DNA of 64,000 nt. Source: Dethiosulfovibrio salsuginis. Its GTDB lineage: Bacteria; Synergistota; Synergistia; Synergistales; Dethiosulfovibrionaceae. Below the pieces are notes generated by a model. It saw nothing but the letters and a program-made list of their open reading frames with translations. It was not told the DNA's origin and ran no database searches. The stretch spans positions 248,001 through 312,000 of the forward strand of contig NZ_FXBB01000001.1 of NCBI RefSeq assembly GCF_900177735.1, in the 5' to 3' direction. The position numbers and the translations under genes are program-made. Positions 26,126-36,358 of this stretch are shown here, in pieces. The stretch's first letter is position 1. Each line of letters begins with the position of its first letter.

Positions 26126-27943
26126 TCAGCTCTTGTCTTCATCCATATCGAGGAAAGACATAAAGGCATCGGGAGGAATGGAGACCTTACCGATCATCTT
26201 CATCTTGTCCTTGCCTTTCTTCTGCTTCTCCAGGAGCTTCCTCTTTCTGGTTATGTCCCCTCCGTAACACTTGGCCAGAACGTCTTTTCTCAGGGCCTTG
26301 ACGTTTGACCTGACTATAACCTTTTTGCCCACCGATGCCTGAATGGGGACCTCGAACATCTGTCTGGGAATCAGGTCTTTTAGCTTTTTGACCGCGCTGT
26401 GACCTCGGTGATAGGCGTCGTCCTGGTGGCATATGAAGGAAAAGGCGTCCACAGGGTCGTGGTTTATGAGGACGTCCACCTTGACCAGATCGCTCTCCCT
26501 GAATCCCACCGGCTCGTAGTCCAGAGAGGCGTAGCCCCGAGAGACCGATTGAAGCCTGTCGTAGTAGTCCACTATGAACTCCGCCAGAGGGATATCGTAG
26601 ACAGCCCTGGCCCTTTCGGGGGTTAGGTAGTCCATGGAGACAAAGACCCCTCTCTTTTCCTGGGAGAGCTGCATGACCTTGCCCACGTAATCGGAAGGAA
26701 CGTACACCGTCAGCCTTATATAGGGCTCCGACACACTATCGACGTCCCCGACCTCAGGGTAGTCGGAAGGACGATGGGCCTCGATTTCCTTGCCTTTTTT
26801 GGTCACGATACGGTAGACAACGTTAGGGGCGGTGGCGACCAACTGGACGTCGAACTCCCTCTGAAGCCTCTCCCTGGTGATGTCCATATGGAGAAGCCCA
26901 AGAAAACCGCAACGGAACCCAAAGCCTAAGGCGGTGGAGTTTTCAGGCTCGAACTCCAAAGAGGCGTCGTTGAGCTTTAGCTTCTCAAGAGCGTCCCTGA
27001 GCTGAGGGTACTCCTCCCTGTCGACAGGGTAAAAACCGCAGTAGACCACCGGCTTTACCATCTGATATCCTGGAAGGGGGGTCTTCGCCGGTCTATCGTT
27101 TAAAGTGAGGGTATCCCCTACCCGAGCCTCGTCGAGAGTCTTTATGCTGGCGGTGATATAGCCCACCTCACCGACCCCGAGGGACTCCATAGGGGTGAGC
27201 TTAGGCTTAAAGGCCCCGACCTCCTCCACGGTGTACCGCCTGCCGGTGGCCATAAAGAGGACCGAGTCTCCCGCCTTTATCTCGCCGTCGACGACCCTTA
27301 TATAGCAGATGATGCCTCGGTAGTTATCGTAGACCGAATCGAAGACCAGGGCCCTGAGAGGTCCTTCCGCCTCGCCGGTAGGAGGGGGAACCAAGGCCAC
27401 CAGCTGGGCCAATGCCTCGTCTATGCCTATGCCGTTTTTCGCGCTGGCCAAGACGGCGTTTGAAGCGTCCAGACCTACAACGTCCTCGATTTCCTTTCGG
27501 ATCTCGTCGGGCCTGGCGGAGGGCAAGTCTATCTTGTTAAGCACCGGAACTATCTCCAGGTCCAGATCTATGGCCTTATAGGCGTTGGCTAGCGTCTGAG
27601 CCTCCACACCTTGAGCTGCGTCGACCACCAGCAGGGCCCCTTCGCAGGCCGCCAGGGAGCGGGACACCTCGTAGCCGAAGTCCACGTGACCAGGGGTATC
27701 GATCAGGTTAAGGACGTACCGCTCGCCGTCGGGGGCGGTGTAATCCATCCGCACGGGAACCGACTTTATGGTGATACCTCTCTCCCTCTCAAGCTCCAGA
27801 TTGTCCAGAACCTGCTCCTTCATGACTCTCTTGTCTATAGTCCCGGTGACCTCCAGCATCCTGTCGGCGATAGTGGACTTGCCGTGGTCGATGTGGGCTA
27901 TGATGGAAAAATTTCTTATTCTCTTAGGGTCCATTAAAGACAT
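26126..27943 (-). CDS. lepA: Elongation factor 4 (LepA)
   Basis: A translational GTPase that associates with ribosomes. G-domain motifs are [30 protein letters not shown] and NKIDLP. The LepA-specific [14 protein letters not shown] block and the C-terminal [21 protein letters not shown] tail are present. I start at [12 protein letters not shown] (27943), preceded by GAGAGGT; the upstream ATG at 27973 adds a non-conserved decapeptide. Full length, about 605 residues. The lepA-hemW order is conserved in many bacteria. Confidence 0.97.
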   Translation of the reverse strand: MSLMDPKRIRNFSIIAHIDHGKSTIADRMLEVTGTIDKRVMKEQVLDNLELERERGITIKSVPVRMDYTAPDGERYVLNLIDTPGHVDFGYEVSRSLAACEGALLVVDAAQGVEAQTLANAYKAIDLDLEIVPVLNKIDLPSARPDEIRKEIEDVVGLDASNAVLASAKNGIGIDEALAQLVALVPPPTGEAEGPLRALVFDSVYDNYRGIICYIRVVDGEIKAGDSVLFMATGRRYTVEEVGAFKPKLTPMESLGVGEVGYITASIKTLDEARVGDTLTLNDRPAKTPLPGYQMVKPVVYCGFYPVDREEYPQLRDALEKLKLNDASLEFEPENSTALGFGFRCGFLGLLHMDITRERLQREFDVQLVATAPNVVYRIVTKKGKEIEAHRPSDYPEVGDVDSVSEPYIRLTVYVPSDYVGKVMQLSQEKRGVFVSMDYLTPERARAVYDIPLAEFIVDYYDRLQSVSRGYASLDYEPVGFRESDLVKVDVLINHDPVDAFSFICHQDDAYHRGHSAVKKLKDLIPRQMFEVPIQASVGKKVIVRSNVKALRKDVLAKCYGGDITRKRKLLEKQKKGKDKMKMIGKVSIPPDAFMSFLDMDEDKS

Positions 27944-27960
27944 ACACCTCTCAAACTGAA

Positions 27961-27980
27961 GCCTCGCCTTCAAGGCGGGC
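27961..27980. repeat. Short palindrome resembling an IS200/IS605 element end
   Basis: CGCCTT-C-AAGGCG forms a six-pair helix with a single-base loop, extended by GCC and GGC on either side, between lepA and purC. The flanking layout (GAAGCCTCGCC...GGCGGGCTAGG) looks like the end hairpins of IS200/IS605 family elements, but no transposase or TnpB gene is nearby. It may also simply lie in the lepA leader. Confidence 0.35.
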
Positions 27981-28050
27981 TAGGAGAAATCAGGGAAAAC
28001 TCCACCGATATCATACCAGACCTGGAGAAAAATCGCATCGACCAGAAAGG

Positions 28051-28079
28051 TTGACATTTAAGAGCACTTGATAAATAAT
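28051..28079 (+). promoter_or_regulatory. Promoter of the purine operon
   Basis: A perfect -35 TTGACA at 28051-28056 is followed after 17 nt by AATAAT (28074-28079), overlapping TAAATA. It lies about 30 nt upstream of purC, whose Shine-Dalgarno AGGAGG is at 28095-28100. I saw no purine riboswitch in the 130-nt gap. Confidence 0.75.
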
Positions 28080-28107
28080 GTAAGCATATCTTTCAGGAGG
28101 TGCCACC

Positions 28108-28824
28108 ATGGAGATCAGAGAAATGCTCTACGAAGGAAAGGCAAAGAGGCTCTACAGCACCGACGACCCTGAGGTCCTGTACCTGGAGTACAAAAACTCC
28201 TTAACCGCCTTCAACGCCAAGAAAAAGGCGGAGATGGAGGGCAAGGGAGAGCTCAACAACCTAATCAGCTCCTGGATATTCAAATACCTTTCGAAAAAAG
28301 GCATAGAGAGCCACTTTATAGAGAAAATCAACGATAACTGCCAGACCGTAAAGCCTGTGACGATAGTTCCCCTTGAGGTAGTCCTCAGAAACGTCACAGC
28401 CGGGTCCATATGCAAGAGGCTCGGCCTCGAGCAGGGAATGAAGCTTTCCAGACCGCTCATAGAGTTCTATTATAAGGAAGACGAGCTTGACGATCCCCTG
28501 GTGCTTGAGGACCACGCCCTCCTATTCGGCTGGGCCACCGAGGAGGACCTGAAGACCATGAAGGAGATAACCCTCAAGGTCAACGACGCCCTCATAGAGC
28601 TCTTCGACTCCATAGACATAGACCTTGTTGACTTCAAGCTGGAGTTCGGCAAAGACAGCGACGGAAAAATAATCCTGGCCGACGAGGTCTCACCGGACAC
28701 CTGCCGCTACTGGGAGAAGGGAACCGGCAAGAGCCTGGACAAAGACCGTTTCAGGAAGGACATGGGAGACGTTCTCGGGGCGTACAGGGAGATCTGGCGC
28801 AGACTTTCGGAGAGAGGGGAATAA
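28108..28824 (+). CDS. purC: SAICAR synthetase
   Basis: Joins CAIR and aspartate with ATP in de novo purine synthesis. The first block YEGKAKRLYSTDDPEVLYLEYK, the central VVLRNVTAGSICKRLG (substrate loop) and the LADEVSPDTCRYWEKGTG segment are all conserved. At 238 residues it is the standard bacterial size. It is the first gene of the purCSQLFMNHDE operon and has a strong ribosome-binding site. Confidence 0.97.
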   Translation: MEIREMLYEGKAKRLYSTDDPEVLYLEYKNSLTAFNAKKKAEMEGKGELNNLISSWIFKYLSKKGIESHFIEKINDNCQTVKPVTIVPLEVVLRNVTAGSICKRLGLEQGMKLSRPLIEFYYKEDELDDPLVLEDHALLFGWATEEDLKTMKEITLKVNDALIELFDSIDIDLVDFKLEFGKDSDGKIILADEVSPDTCRYWEKGTGKSLDKDRFRKDMGDVLGAYREIWRRLSERGE

Positions 28825-28826
28825 CG

Positions 28827-29078
28827 GTGAAGTACAAAGCGGAGGTACTGGTACAGCTCAAAGAAGAGGTTCTGGATACCCAGGGCAAGGCCGTGGCTGG
28901 CTCCCTCAAAAGGCTCGGCTACGACGAACCATCGGTCAGGGTCGGAAAGTACATATTGCTCGAACTTGACAGTCCCGACCTACCATCGGCGGAAAAGACG
29001 GTCCACAGCATGTGCAAAGACCTTCTGGTCAACGCCATCATAGAGGAATATTCGGTAAAGCTGGAGGAATCGAGATGA
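28827..29078 (+). CDS. purS: FGAM synthase subunit PurS
   Basis: An 83-residue small subunit of the three-part FGAM synthase (PurS-PurQ-PurL). The family blocks are VLDTQGKAVAGSLKRLGY and GKYILLEL, followed by a C-terminal CKDLLVNAIIEEY. It lies 2 nt after purC, and its stop overlaps the purQ start, so translation is coupled. Its presence agrees with the short form of PurL two genes on. Confidence 0.93.
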   Translation: MKYKAEVLVQLKEEVLDTQGKAVAGSLKRLGYDEPSVRVGKYILLELDSPDLPSAEKTVHSMCKDLLVNAIIEEYSVKLEESR

Positions 29079-29755
29079 AAGTCGCCGTGGTGGTCTTCCC
29101 CGGAAGCAACTGCGATCGTGACGTAGTCAAGGCGGTCAAGCACGTGACAGGGGACACCCCAGAGCTCCTGTGGCACTGTGACCGATCCCTTCCCGAGGGC
29201 ACCGACCTGGTGGTCCTGCCGGGGGGATTTTCCTACGGAGACTACCTGCGATGCGGAGCCATGGCCCACACGGCGCCCATAATGACCGACGTCCGTCGTC
29301 ACTCCGACCGGGGCGGCCTGGTTATGGGCATATGCAACGGCTTTCAGATCCTCACCGAGGCCAGAATGCTCCCTGGGGCCCTTCTGGCTAACCGAGACCT
29401 GGACTTCATCTGCAAGGTGGTGCAGCTGAAGGTCGAGAGGACCGACACCGCCTTCACAGGGGACTACTCCAAGGGACAGGTAATATCGATCCCCATAGCC
29501 CACCACGAGGGAAGATACCACCTTCCGGAGCAGGAACTGAAGCTGTTGGAGGAAAAGGGACAGGTGGTATTTCGCTACTCCGGCGAGAACCCCAACGGAG
29601 CCCTTAACGACATAGCGGGAATAGTGAACGAAGGCGGTAACGTCCTTGGCCTGATGCCCCACCCCGAAAGGTACTCCGACGGCCTCTTAGGGGGAGACCA
29701 CGGAGCCCCTGTATGGACCTCCCTTAAAAAATGGATCGAAAGGACCGGTGCTTGA
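29075..29755 (+). CDS. purQ: FGAM synthase glutaminase subunit PurQ
   Basis: The class I glutamine amidotransferase that passes ammonia to PurL. The nucleophile cysteine is in [11 protein letters not shown] near residue 87, and the histidine-glutamate pair lies in LMPHPER near residue 198. The N-terminal [10 protein letters not shown] and [11 protein letters not shown] blocks are diagnostic. The frame is open from 29012, but the ATG at 29075, overlapping the purS stop (ATGA), gives the normal 226 residues. Confidence 0.97.
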   Translation: MKVAVVVFPGSNCDRDVVKAVKHVTGDTPELLWHCDRSLPEGTDLVVLPGGFSYGDYLRCGAMAHTAPIMTDVRRHSDRGGLVMGICNGFQILTEARMLPGALLANRDLDFICKVVQLKVERTDTAFTGDYSKGQVISIPIAHHEGRYHLPEQELKLLEEKGQVVFRYSGENPNGALNDIAGIVNEGGNVLGLMPHPERYSDGLLGGDHGAPVWTSLKKWIERTGA

Positions 29756-29756
29756 T

Positions 29757-31898
29757 ATGGACTACTCCAAAGCGGGACTTCGGAAAGAGGAATACGAGGC
29801 CCTGAGAGAGAGGCTTGGCAGGGAGCCCAACGACCTGGAGCTCCAGATAATGGGGGTCATGTGGTCGGAGCACTGTAGCTATAAATCCACAAAAGCCCTC
29901 CTCAGGACCTTCCCTAAAGAGGGCAAAAAGGTCGTCCTAGGCCCAGGGGAGAACGCCGGAGTCGTCGACGCCGGAGACGGACTGGGGCTGGCGTTCAAAG
30001 TCGAAAGCCACAACCACCCCTCCGCCATAGCACCATATCAGGGAGCGGCCACAGGTGTCGGAGGCATAATCAGGGACATAATGGCCCTGGGAGCCAGGCC
30101 CGTCGCCTCCATGGACGGCCTGTTCTTCGGCGACCCGGAGGACAGAAAGAGCCAGGCCCTCTCCGACGGCGTGGTCAAGGGCATAGGGGGATACGGCAAC
30201 TGCGTCGGAGTCCCCACCGTAGGAGGGACCACCTTCTACCACCCCATCTACAGGGACAACCCTCTGGTGAACGCCTTCTGCGCCGGAGTGGTCCCCATAG
30301 ACAGCATAGTCAGCTCCCAGACCGCCAAGGCAGGCCAGGAGGTCCTTATACTGGGATCTAAAACCGGCAGAGACGGCATAGCGGGAGCGGCCTTCGCATC
30401 CACCGAGCTGGCGGAGGACGGATCGGGTATGCCCTCGGTCCAGATAGGCGACCCCTTCGCCGAGAAGCTCCTCATAGAGGCCTGCTTGGAGCTCAGGGAC
30501 AAAGGCCTTCTGGTCAGCATGCAGGACATGGGAGCGGCTGGGATACTCTCATCATCCAGCGAGATAGCCGCAAAGAGCGGCGTGGCGATGACCATCGACT
30601 TCGACGCAATACCTCTTAGGGCGGAGGGAATGGAGCCCTGGGAGATAGCTCTGTCCGAATCCCAGGAGAGAATGCTCCTTATAGTCGAGCCGGAGAAGGT
30701 CCAGTCGGTCATGGACGTGGCGGACAAGTGGGAGCTGGACTGCGCCGTAATAGGCCACACAGAGCCAGGAGACCGCTACAGGATCACCTGGAAAGGGGAG
30801 ACCGTGGCCGACATGCCAGCGTCGGTCATAGGCAGCGACTGCCCGGAGATCCCCTGGGCCTCCAAAGTCCCGTCGGACCTGGAGAATCGCCAGGCCCTCG
30901 ACCTAAACGACCTGGACATGCCGAAAGACTGGAACGAGACGTTGCTCTCCATGATGTCCTCCACCGCCCACCGGTCCAGAAAGGCCATATACCAGCAGTA
31001 CGACTCTATGGTCCAGACCAACACAGTGGTGGGACCGGGATCGCCGGTCAGCGTCATAAGGATAGAGGGAACAAACCGGCTGGCGGCAATGACCATGGAG
31101 TCACAGCCTTACCTCTGCTGGCTAGACCCCTACAACGGCTCGGCGGAGATAGTGGCAAGAAGCTGTAGGCCCCTGGCGGTGGCCGGTGCGGAGGTCGCAG
31201 GTGCCACAGACTGCCTCAACTTCCCCTCTCCCGAAAAGCCCGAGCAGTTCTGGACCCTCAGCCGTTCGGTGGCAGGACTGGCCGATGGCTGCACCGCCCT
31301 GAACTGCCCTGTGGTGTCGGGAAACGTCAGCCTCTACAACGAAACCTCCGAAGGGGCCATATTCCCTTCCCCTCTGGTGGGGACTGTGGGATTCATAGAG
31401 TGCCCCTCCCGTATGGTCCGCTCGGGCAGCTGGGCCGAGGGGGACAGGATATTCTACGTCAGCTACGGTGAGCCGAGCCTGGCGGGAAGCTCCTACCTCA
31501 TGAAGGCCAAAAACCTCATAGCAGGAAAACCCCTTGGATTCGCCCCTAAAGAAGAGGCGGACTTCATGGACAAAGCCCTCGCCACCGCTAAAGAGTCGAT
31601 CCCCTCCTCAGGAAGGGCCATAGCGGGAGGCGGCCTGGCGGTCGCCCTGGCCAAAGAGGCCGCCGAGAGCGGCCTGGGAGCGGAGATAGAGATATCCATG
31701 GACAGGCAAGACGTCTCCCTCTTCGGAGAGGGAGGCCCCAGAGCCATCTACGCAGTCCCAGCCAACAAGGTGGAACGATTCACCGCCATATGGGGAGACA
31801 GGGCCAAGGAGATAGGGACGGTCAAAGGCGACAGGCTATCCATAAAGTCCGTCCTGGACCTGACGGTAAAATCCATAGCAGAAAGCTGGGGAATCTGA
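29757..31898 (+). CDS. purL: FGAM synthase large subunit PurL (small form)
   Basis: The ATP-dependent subunit converting FGAR to FGAM. At about 713 residues it is the short form requiring PurS and PurQ. Conserved blocks are [15 protein letters not shown] near residue 35, [28 protein letters not shown] near residue 85, and [15 protein letters not shown] near residue 265. The ATG at 29757 follows the purQ stop by 1 nt; an in-frame GTG at 29748 is also possible. Its stop overlaps the purF start. Confidence 0.97.
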   Translation: MDYSKAGLRKEEYEALRERLGREPNDLELQIMGVMWSEHCSYKSTKALLRTFPKEGKKVVLGPGENAGVVDAGDGLGLAFKVESHNHPSAIAPYQGAATGVGGIIRDIMALGARPVASMDGLFFGDPEDRKSQALSDGVVKGIGGYGNCVGVPTVGGTTFYHPIYRDNPLVNAFCAGVVPIDSIVSSQTAKAGQEVLILGSKTGRDGIAGAAFASTELAEDGSGMPSVQIGDPFAEKLLIEACLELRDKGLLVSMQDMGAAGILSSSSEIAAKSGVAMTIDFDAIPLRAEGMEPWEIALSESQERMLLIVEPEKVQSVMDVADKWELDCAVIGHTEPGDRYRITWKGETVADMPASVIGSDCPEIPWASKVPSDLENRQALDLNDLDMPKDWNETLLSMMSSTAHRSRKAIYQQYDSMVQTNTVVGPGSPVSVIRIEGTNRLAAMTMESQPYLCWLDPYNGSAEIVARSCRPLAVAGAEVAGATDCLNFPSPEKPEQFWTLSRSVAGLADGCTALNCPVVSGNVSLYNETSEGAIFPSPLVGTVGFIECPSRMVRSGSWAEGDRIFYVSYGEPSLAGSSYLMKAKNLIAGKPLGFAPKEEADFMDKALATAKESIPSSGRAIAGGGLAVALAKEAAESGLGAEIEISMDRQDVSLFGEGGPRAIYAVPANKVERFTAIWGDRAKEIGTVKGDRLSIKSVLDLTVKSIAESWGI

Positions 31899-33271
31899 TG
31901 TGCGGAGTGTTCGGAGCGTTCTCAACCGCCGGTAATCCGGTCCTCGAAGAGGTGTACCTAGGGCTTTACGCCCTTCAGCACCGAGGTCAGGAGTCGGCGG
32001 GTGTGGCCTGGATAGATAAATCGGACCAGATCAGGACCATAAAAGGACAGGGCCTGGTCCACTTAGCCCTCAACCAAGCGGAGCTGGCGACCATAGACGC
32101 CAGCTCCGCCATCGGCCACGTCCGATACTCCACCGCCGGAGGGTCGGGGCTGGCCAACGTACAGCCCTTAGCGGCCAACTACTGTAGAGGCCCTGTGGCC
32201 ATAGCCCACAACGGAAACATCTCCAACGCATCGGGGGTAAGGAGATACCTGGAGAACCGTGGAGCCATATTCCAGTCCACCACCGACACCGAGGTCATCC
32301 TCCACCTCATGGCCCACCAGCCCCACAAGACCGAGCTGGACGCCCTGGTGGACTCCCTCAGAAAGCTCAAAGGAGCCTTCTCCCTGGCGGTTGCCCTGAA
32401 AGACCGGCTTGTGGCGGCCAGGGACCCATGGGGATTCAGGCCCTTGGCTCTGGGCAAAAGGGATGACGTCTACTACATATCCTCCGAAAGCTGCGCCCTG
32501 GACCTGGTGGGAGCGGACATGATAAGGGAACTGGAGCCAGGGGAGATACTGGTCATAGACGACGAAGGGGTTAGATCCCTCAGGATCCCCGTGGAGCCCA
32601 GGAGAAAGTACCTCTGCTCCTTCGAGTTCGTCTACTTCGCCAGACCCGACAGCCTAATATCGGGCAGATCGGTCTACGAGGTAAGGAAGAACCTGGGCAA
32701 GATGTTGGCCAAAGGGGCCCCCTGCAACGGAGACTGCGTCACCTGTATGCCAGACAGCGGCACAGTGGCCGCCATGGGATACGCCGAAGAATCGGGGATA
32801 CCCTACGAAAAGGCCATAGTCAGAAACCGCTACTCAGGCCGAACCTTCATAGAGCCCACCCAGAGGGTCAGGGAGCTGGGGGTCAGGAAGAAGCTCAACC
32901 CCATAAGGGAGCTCATAAGGGGAAAGAGCCTCACCGTGGTGGACGACTCCATCGTCAGGGGGACCACCTCCAGGAGGATGGTGGAGCTCCTTAGGGAATA
33001 CGGCGCCTCGGAGGTCCATATGAGGATATCCTCCCCTCCGGTGAAGTTCCCCTGCTACTACGGCATAGACACCCCCACCAGGGAGGAACTAGCCGCCGCC
33101 AGGGCCAACGAGACGGCCCTCTGCGCCGAAATAGGGGCCACATCGCTTGGCTATCTCACAGGAGACGACCTGATCCAGGCCATAGGCCTTCCGGAGTGGG
33201 AGGTATGCACCGCCTGTTTCAGCGGAAACTACATGGAGGACGGAGAACGACATGAAGAACTGGACATATGA
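31898..33271 (+). CDS. purF: Amidophosphoribosyltransferase
   Basis: Catalyses the first committed purine step, PRPP plus glutamine to phosphoribosylamine. The protein begins MCGVFGAF, so the catalytic cysteine becomes N-terminal after Met removal. Glutaminase blocks are LQHRGQESAG and GHVRYST, and the PRPP loop is LTVVDDSIVRGTTSRRMVELLR near residue 350. Cysteines near residues 270 to 400 may hold a [4Fe-4S] cluster as in Bacillus PurF. The frame opens at 31790, but the conserved start at 31898 overlaps the purL stop (TGATG). Confidence 0.97.
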   Translation: MCGVFGAFSTAGNPVLEEVYLGLYALQHRGQESAGVAWIDKSDQIRTIKGQGLVHLALNQAELATIDASSAIGHVRYSTAGGSGLANVQPLAANYCRGPVAIAHNGNISNASGVRRYLENRGAIFQSTTDTEVILHLMAHQPHKTELDALVDSLRKLKGAFSLAVALKDRLVAARDPWGFRPLALGKRDDVYYISSESCALDLVGADMIRELEPGEILVIDDEGVRSLRIPVEPRRKYLCSFEFVYFARPDSLISGRSVYEVRKNLGKMLAKGAPCNGDCVTCMPDSGTVAAMGYAEESGIPYEKAIVRNRYSGRTFIEPTQRVRELGVRKKLNPIRELIRGKSLTVVDDSIVRGTTSRRMVELLREYGASEVHMRISSPPVKFPCYYGIDTPTREELAAARANETALCAEIGATSLGYLTGDDLIQAIGLPEWEVCTACFSGNYMEDGERHEELDI

Positions 33272-34244
33272 GGAATCAGGGGTAACCATAGAGGGCGGCA
33301 ACCGCTGGGTCAGCCAGATAGGGAAGCTCCTGTCCCGTAGGCCCAAATCTCCGGAGGTCGTAGGGGGGATAGGGGGCTTCAGCGGCCTCTACGACATAGG
33401 AGGAGGCCGACTTCTGGCCGCCTGCTGCGACGGAGTGGGAACAAAGCTTGAGATAGCCAGAGCCGCCGGATCCCTCAAGGGACTGGGACAGGATCTGGTC
33501 GCCATGAGCGTCAACGACCTCATAACCTGCGGAGCTAAACCACTGCTCTTTCTGGACTACCTTGCCTGCGGAAAGCTCGACTCCCAGAGGCTCATACCGG
33601 TGGTCGAGGGAATCATCGACGGCTGTGCCGACTCGGACTGCGTCCTGCTTGGCGGGGAGACCGCCGAGATGCCCGACGTCTACCCCACCGAGGGCTTCGA
33701 CCTGGCGGGATTCGCCGTCGGGATCGTCGACAGATCGGACCTCATCGACGGATCGTCGGTCAACAGAGGAGACCTGCTGATAGGCCTGCACAGCTCTGGC
33801 ATCCACAGCAACGGCTATTCCTTAGTGAGAAAGGCCCTGGAAAAAGAGCTCGCCCAGGACCTCCACTCCTTCGTCCCGGAGCTTGGGGAGACCTTGGCTG
33901 AGGCGGTTCTGAAGCCCACCAGGCTGTATCCCAGGCCAATAATGAGGGCCATAAAGACCGGAGCCATAAAGTCCATGGCCCACATCACAGGAGGGGGCCT
34001 GGAGGAGAACATAGCCCGATCCCTTCCCGAGGGCATGGAGCCCAACATAGACTACTCCTCCTGGACCAGACCGGCGATCTTCCCCTACATGGCGGCCAGA
34101 GGCATCGACGAATCGGAGATGAGAAAGGTCTTCAACCTTGGCATAGGGTTCGTCATGACCGCCGAGGAGGGGGACGTCCCCAGGCTCATGAAATCCCTCA
34201 CCGACTCCGGCGAGACCCCTGTGGTAATCGGCTCGGTCGTATGA
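33252..34244 (+). CDS. purM: AIR synthetase (phosphoribosylformylglycinamidine cyclo-ligase)
   Basis: Cyclises FGAM to AIR with ATP. The family blocks CDGVGTKLEIA near residue 58, DLVAMSVNDLITCGAKPLLFLDY, GGETAEMPDVY and HSNGYSLVRKAL are all present. The 330-residue length is normal. It starts 20 nt inside the end of purF, with GGAGGA within purF as the ribosome-binding site. It ends overlapping purN. Confidence 0.97.
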   Translation: MKNWTYEESGVTIEGGNRWVSQIGKLLSRRPKSPEVVGGIGGFSGLYDIGGGRLLAACCDGVGTKLEIARAAGSLKGLGQDLVAMSVNDLITCGAKPLLFLDYLACGKLDSQRLIPVVEGIIDGCADSDCVLLGGETAEMPDVYPTEGFDLAGFAVGIVDRSDLIDGSSVNRGDLLIGLHSSGIHSNGYSLVRKALEKELAQDLHSFVPELGETLAEAVLKPTRLYPRPIMRAIKTGAIKSMAHITGGGLEENIARSLPEGMEPNIDYSSWTRPAIFPYMAARGIDESEMRKVFNLGIGFVMTAEEGDVPRLMKSLTDSGETPVVIGSVV

Positions 34245-34831
34245 ACAGGATAGCCATACTGATCTCCGGCAGAGGGAGCAATATGGACGCCATCCTGGAC
34301 CGGATTCAGTCGGGCCACCTGGAAGCTCAGGTGGCCTTTGTGGCGTCCGACAGGCCCGACGCTAAGGGCCTTGAGAAGGCAAAATCCAGAGCCATACCGA
34401 CGGAAGTACTGCCCTACGGCGACGGAAAAGCCAAAGGGGAGGCGGCGCTTCAGAACCTCATGGACCGCCACGACGTAAACTGGCTGGTCCTGGCTGGCTT
34501 TATGAGGATACTTTCGGAAGAGCTGGTCCTGCGGCACCAGGGCAGAATAGTGAACATCCACCCAGCCCTGCTGCCCTCCTTTCCCGGCGCCCACGGAATA
34601 GAGGACGCATGGGACTTCGGGGTCAAGGTGACAGGGGTCACCGTCCACCTTGTGGACCACCTGGTGGATCACGGCGAGATACTGGCCCAACTGCCGGTCA
34701 GGATAAAGCAGGACGACGACCTAGAATCACTGGAGAGAAGGATACACAGGGCGGAACACAGACTCTACTGGCGAACCCTGAGATCGCTTTTTTCAGGGGA
34801 ACTTAAGGGAAGAAAGGAAGGATCGAAATGA
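34241..34831 (+). CDS. purN: GAR formyltransferase (folate-dependent)
   Basis: Transfers a formyl group from 10-formyl-THF to GAR. The first block is ISGRGSNMDAIL, and the active-site region LAGFMRIL with NIHPALLPSFPGAHGIEDA and GVTVHLVDHLVDHG contains the catalytic Asn-His-Asp set. The 196-residue length fits. It overlaps purM and purH by 4 nt each. Confidence 0.96.
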   Translation: MNRIAILISGRGSNMDAILDRIQSGHLEAQVAFVASDRPDAKGLEKAKSRAIPTEVLPYGDGKAKGEAALQNLMDRHDVNWLVLAGFMRILSEELVLRHQGRIVNIHPALLPSFPGAHGIEDAWDFGVKVTGVTVHLVDHLVDHGEILAQLPVRIKQDDDLESLERRIHRAEHRLYWRTLRSLFSGELKGRKEGSK

Positions 34832-36357
34832 CCAAAAGGGCTCTTATATCGGTGTACGACAAGACCGGCGTTGTGGAACTGGCTCAAAAACTCTCCCAGA
34901 TGGGATGGGAGATAGTCTCCAGCTCCGGCACCGCCAAAACCCTGGCCTCCAACGGCGTAGCCGTGGTTGAGGTCGCCGACCTGACGGGATACCCCCACAT
35001 ACTGGGAGGCAGGGTCAAGACCCTCCATCCCTCGGTAGCAGGGGGAATACTGGCCCGGCGGGAGCTTCCATCGGACATGGAAGACCTGGAAAAACACAAA
35101 ATACAGGCCATCGACATGGTGGTATGCACCCTCTACCCCTTCGAGGAGACCGTCCGTTCCGGCGCCTCCCTCGACGACCTCATAGAGAAAATAGACATAG
35201 GCGGAGTGACCCTCCTGAGGGCCTCGGCAAAAAACTACCGCCACGTCACGGTGATAACCGACGTAGAGGACTACGGCGCAGTGCTTGAGGAGCTGGCCTC
35301 CGATGGCGACGTGTCCCTGGAGACCAGACAGGCCCTGGCCCTCAAGGCCTTCGCCCTGACCTCCCGATACGACGGGACGATCCACTCGGGGCTCTCGTCG
35401 GAGCTCGGCATATCGGAAGAAAAAGAACCTCCGATCAGGATGCCTCTGAACCTGGAGCAGGCCCAGCCCCTCAGGTATGGCGAGAACCCCCACCAGGCCG
35501 CCGGGGTCTACTCCCTGCCTCTGTCGGACCTGCCCTGGGAGCAACTGGCGGGAAAGCCCCTGTCCTACAACAACCTCCTGGACCTGGACGGAGCCATGAG
35601 GGGAATGGCCCTCATGCAGCAGGAGACAGGAGCGGTCGTCCTGAAACACACCACCCCCTGCGGCATGGCCCAGGGATCCTCCCTATCGGCGGCCTACAAA
35701 AAGGCCCTGGAGTGCGACCCCCTCTCGGCCTACGGAGGGGTGATAGGTCTCACCAGGACGGTGGACCTGGAGACAGCCCAGGAGATAGGCTCCCACTTCA
35801 CAGAGATAGTTACCGCACCGGACTTTCAGGCCGAAGCTCTGGAGCACCTAAGGGAAAAACGGCCCTCCCTCAGGATGATAAAGTGGAACGGAGGAAGGCT
35901 CTCCCCCTGGCAGATAACCTCAACCTGGGGCGGCATACTAATCCAGGAGGATAAACCGGCCCCTCTGCCGACGGAGGGCTCGGGAGAGTGGATAGGTCAG
36001 CCCAGGCCCGACCTGTGGGACGACCTGGTCCTGGCGTGGAAAGCCGCCTATCTCTCCAAGAGCAACGCCATAGCGGTAGTCAAAGACGGTGCCACCGTGG
36101 GCATAGGGATGGGATTTTGCAGCAGGCTCTTCGCCGTCGACTTCGGGACCGCCCAGGCGGGGGAAAAGGCAAAAGGAGCGGTCATGGCCTCAGACGCATT
36201 CTTCCCCTTCTCCGACGGACTGGAAAGGGCCGCCCAGGCCGGAATAGCGGCGGTGATCCAGCCCGGCGGCTCCGTCAAAGACGACGAGGTCAAGACCAAG
36301 GCCCTGGAGCTTGGGATACCCATGTTCCTGAGCCACTGGCGGACCTTCAGGCACTGA
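34828..36357 (+). CDS. purH: Bifunctional AICAR transformylase / IMP cyclohydrolase
   Basis: Catalyses the last two steps to IMP. The N-terminal MGS-like cyclohydrolase domain starts ALISVYDKTGVVELAQKL and includes GGRVKTLHPSVAGGIL. The transformylase half shows RYGENPHQAAGVYS, the catalytic KHTTPCGMA near residue 272, and KSNAIAVVKDGATVGIGMG. At 509 residues it is full length. It starts in the end of purN and is followed 1 nt later by purD. Confidence 0.97.
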   Translation: MTKRALISVYDKTGVVELAQKLSQMGWEIVSSSGTAKTLASNGVAVVEVADLTGYPHILGGRVKTLHPSVAGGILARRELPSDMEDLEKHKIQAIDMVVCTLYPFEETVRSGASLDDLIEKIDIGGVTLLRASAKNYRHVTVITDVEDYGAVLEELASDGDVSLETRQALALKAFALTSRYDGTIHSGLSSELGISEEKEPPIRMPLNLEQAQPLRYGENPHQAAGVYSLPLSDLPWEQLAGKPLSYNNLLDLDGAMRGMALMQQETGAVVLKHTTPCGMAQGSSLSAAYKKALECDPLSAYGGVIGLTRTVDLETAQEIGSHFTEIVTAPDFQAEALEHLREKRPSLRMIKWNGGRLSPWQITSTWGGILIQEDKPAPLPTEGSGEWIGQPRPDLWDDLVLAWKAAYLSKSNAIAVVKDGATVGIGMGFCSRLFAVDFGTAQAGEKAKGAVMASDAFFPFSDGLERAAQAGIAAVIQPGGSVKDDEVKTKALELGIPMFLSHWRTFRH

Positions 36358-36358
36358 T

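Noticed and set aside
27974-28107. Purine riboswitch upstream of purC
   Set aside because: The gap holds a promoter and a Shine-Dalgarno sequence but no conserved purine aptamer core or terminator.
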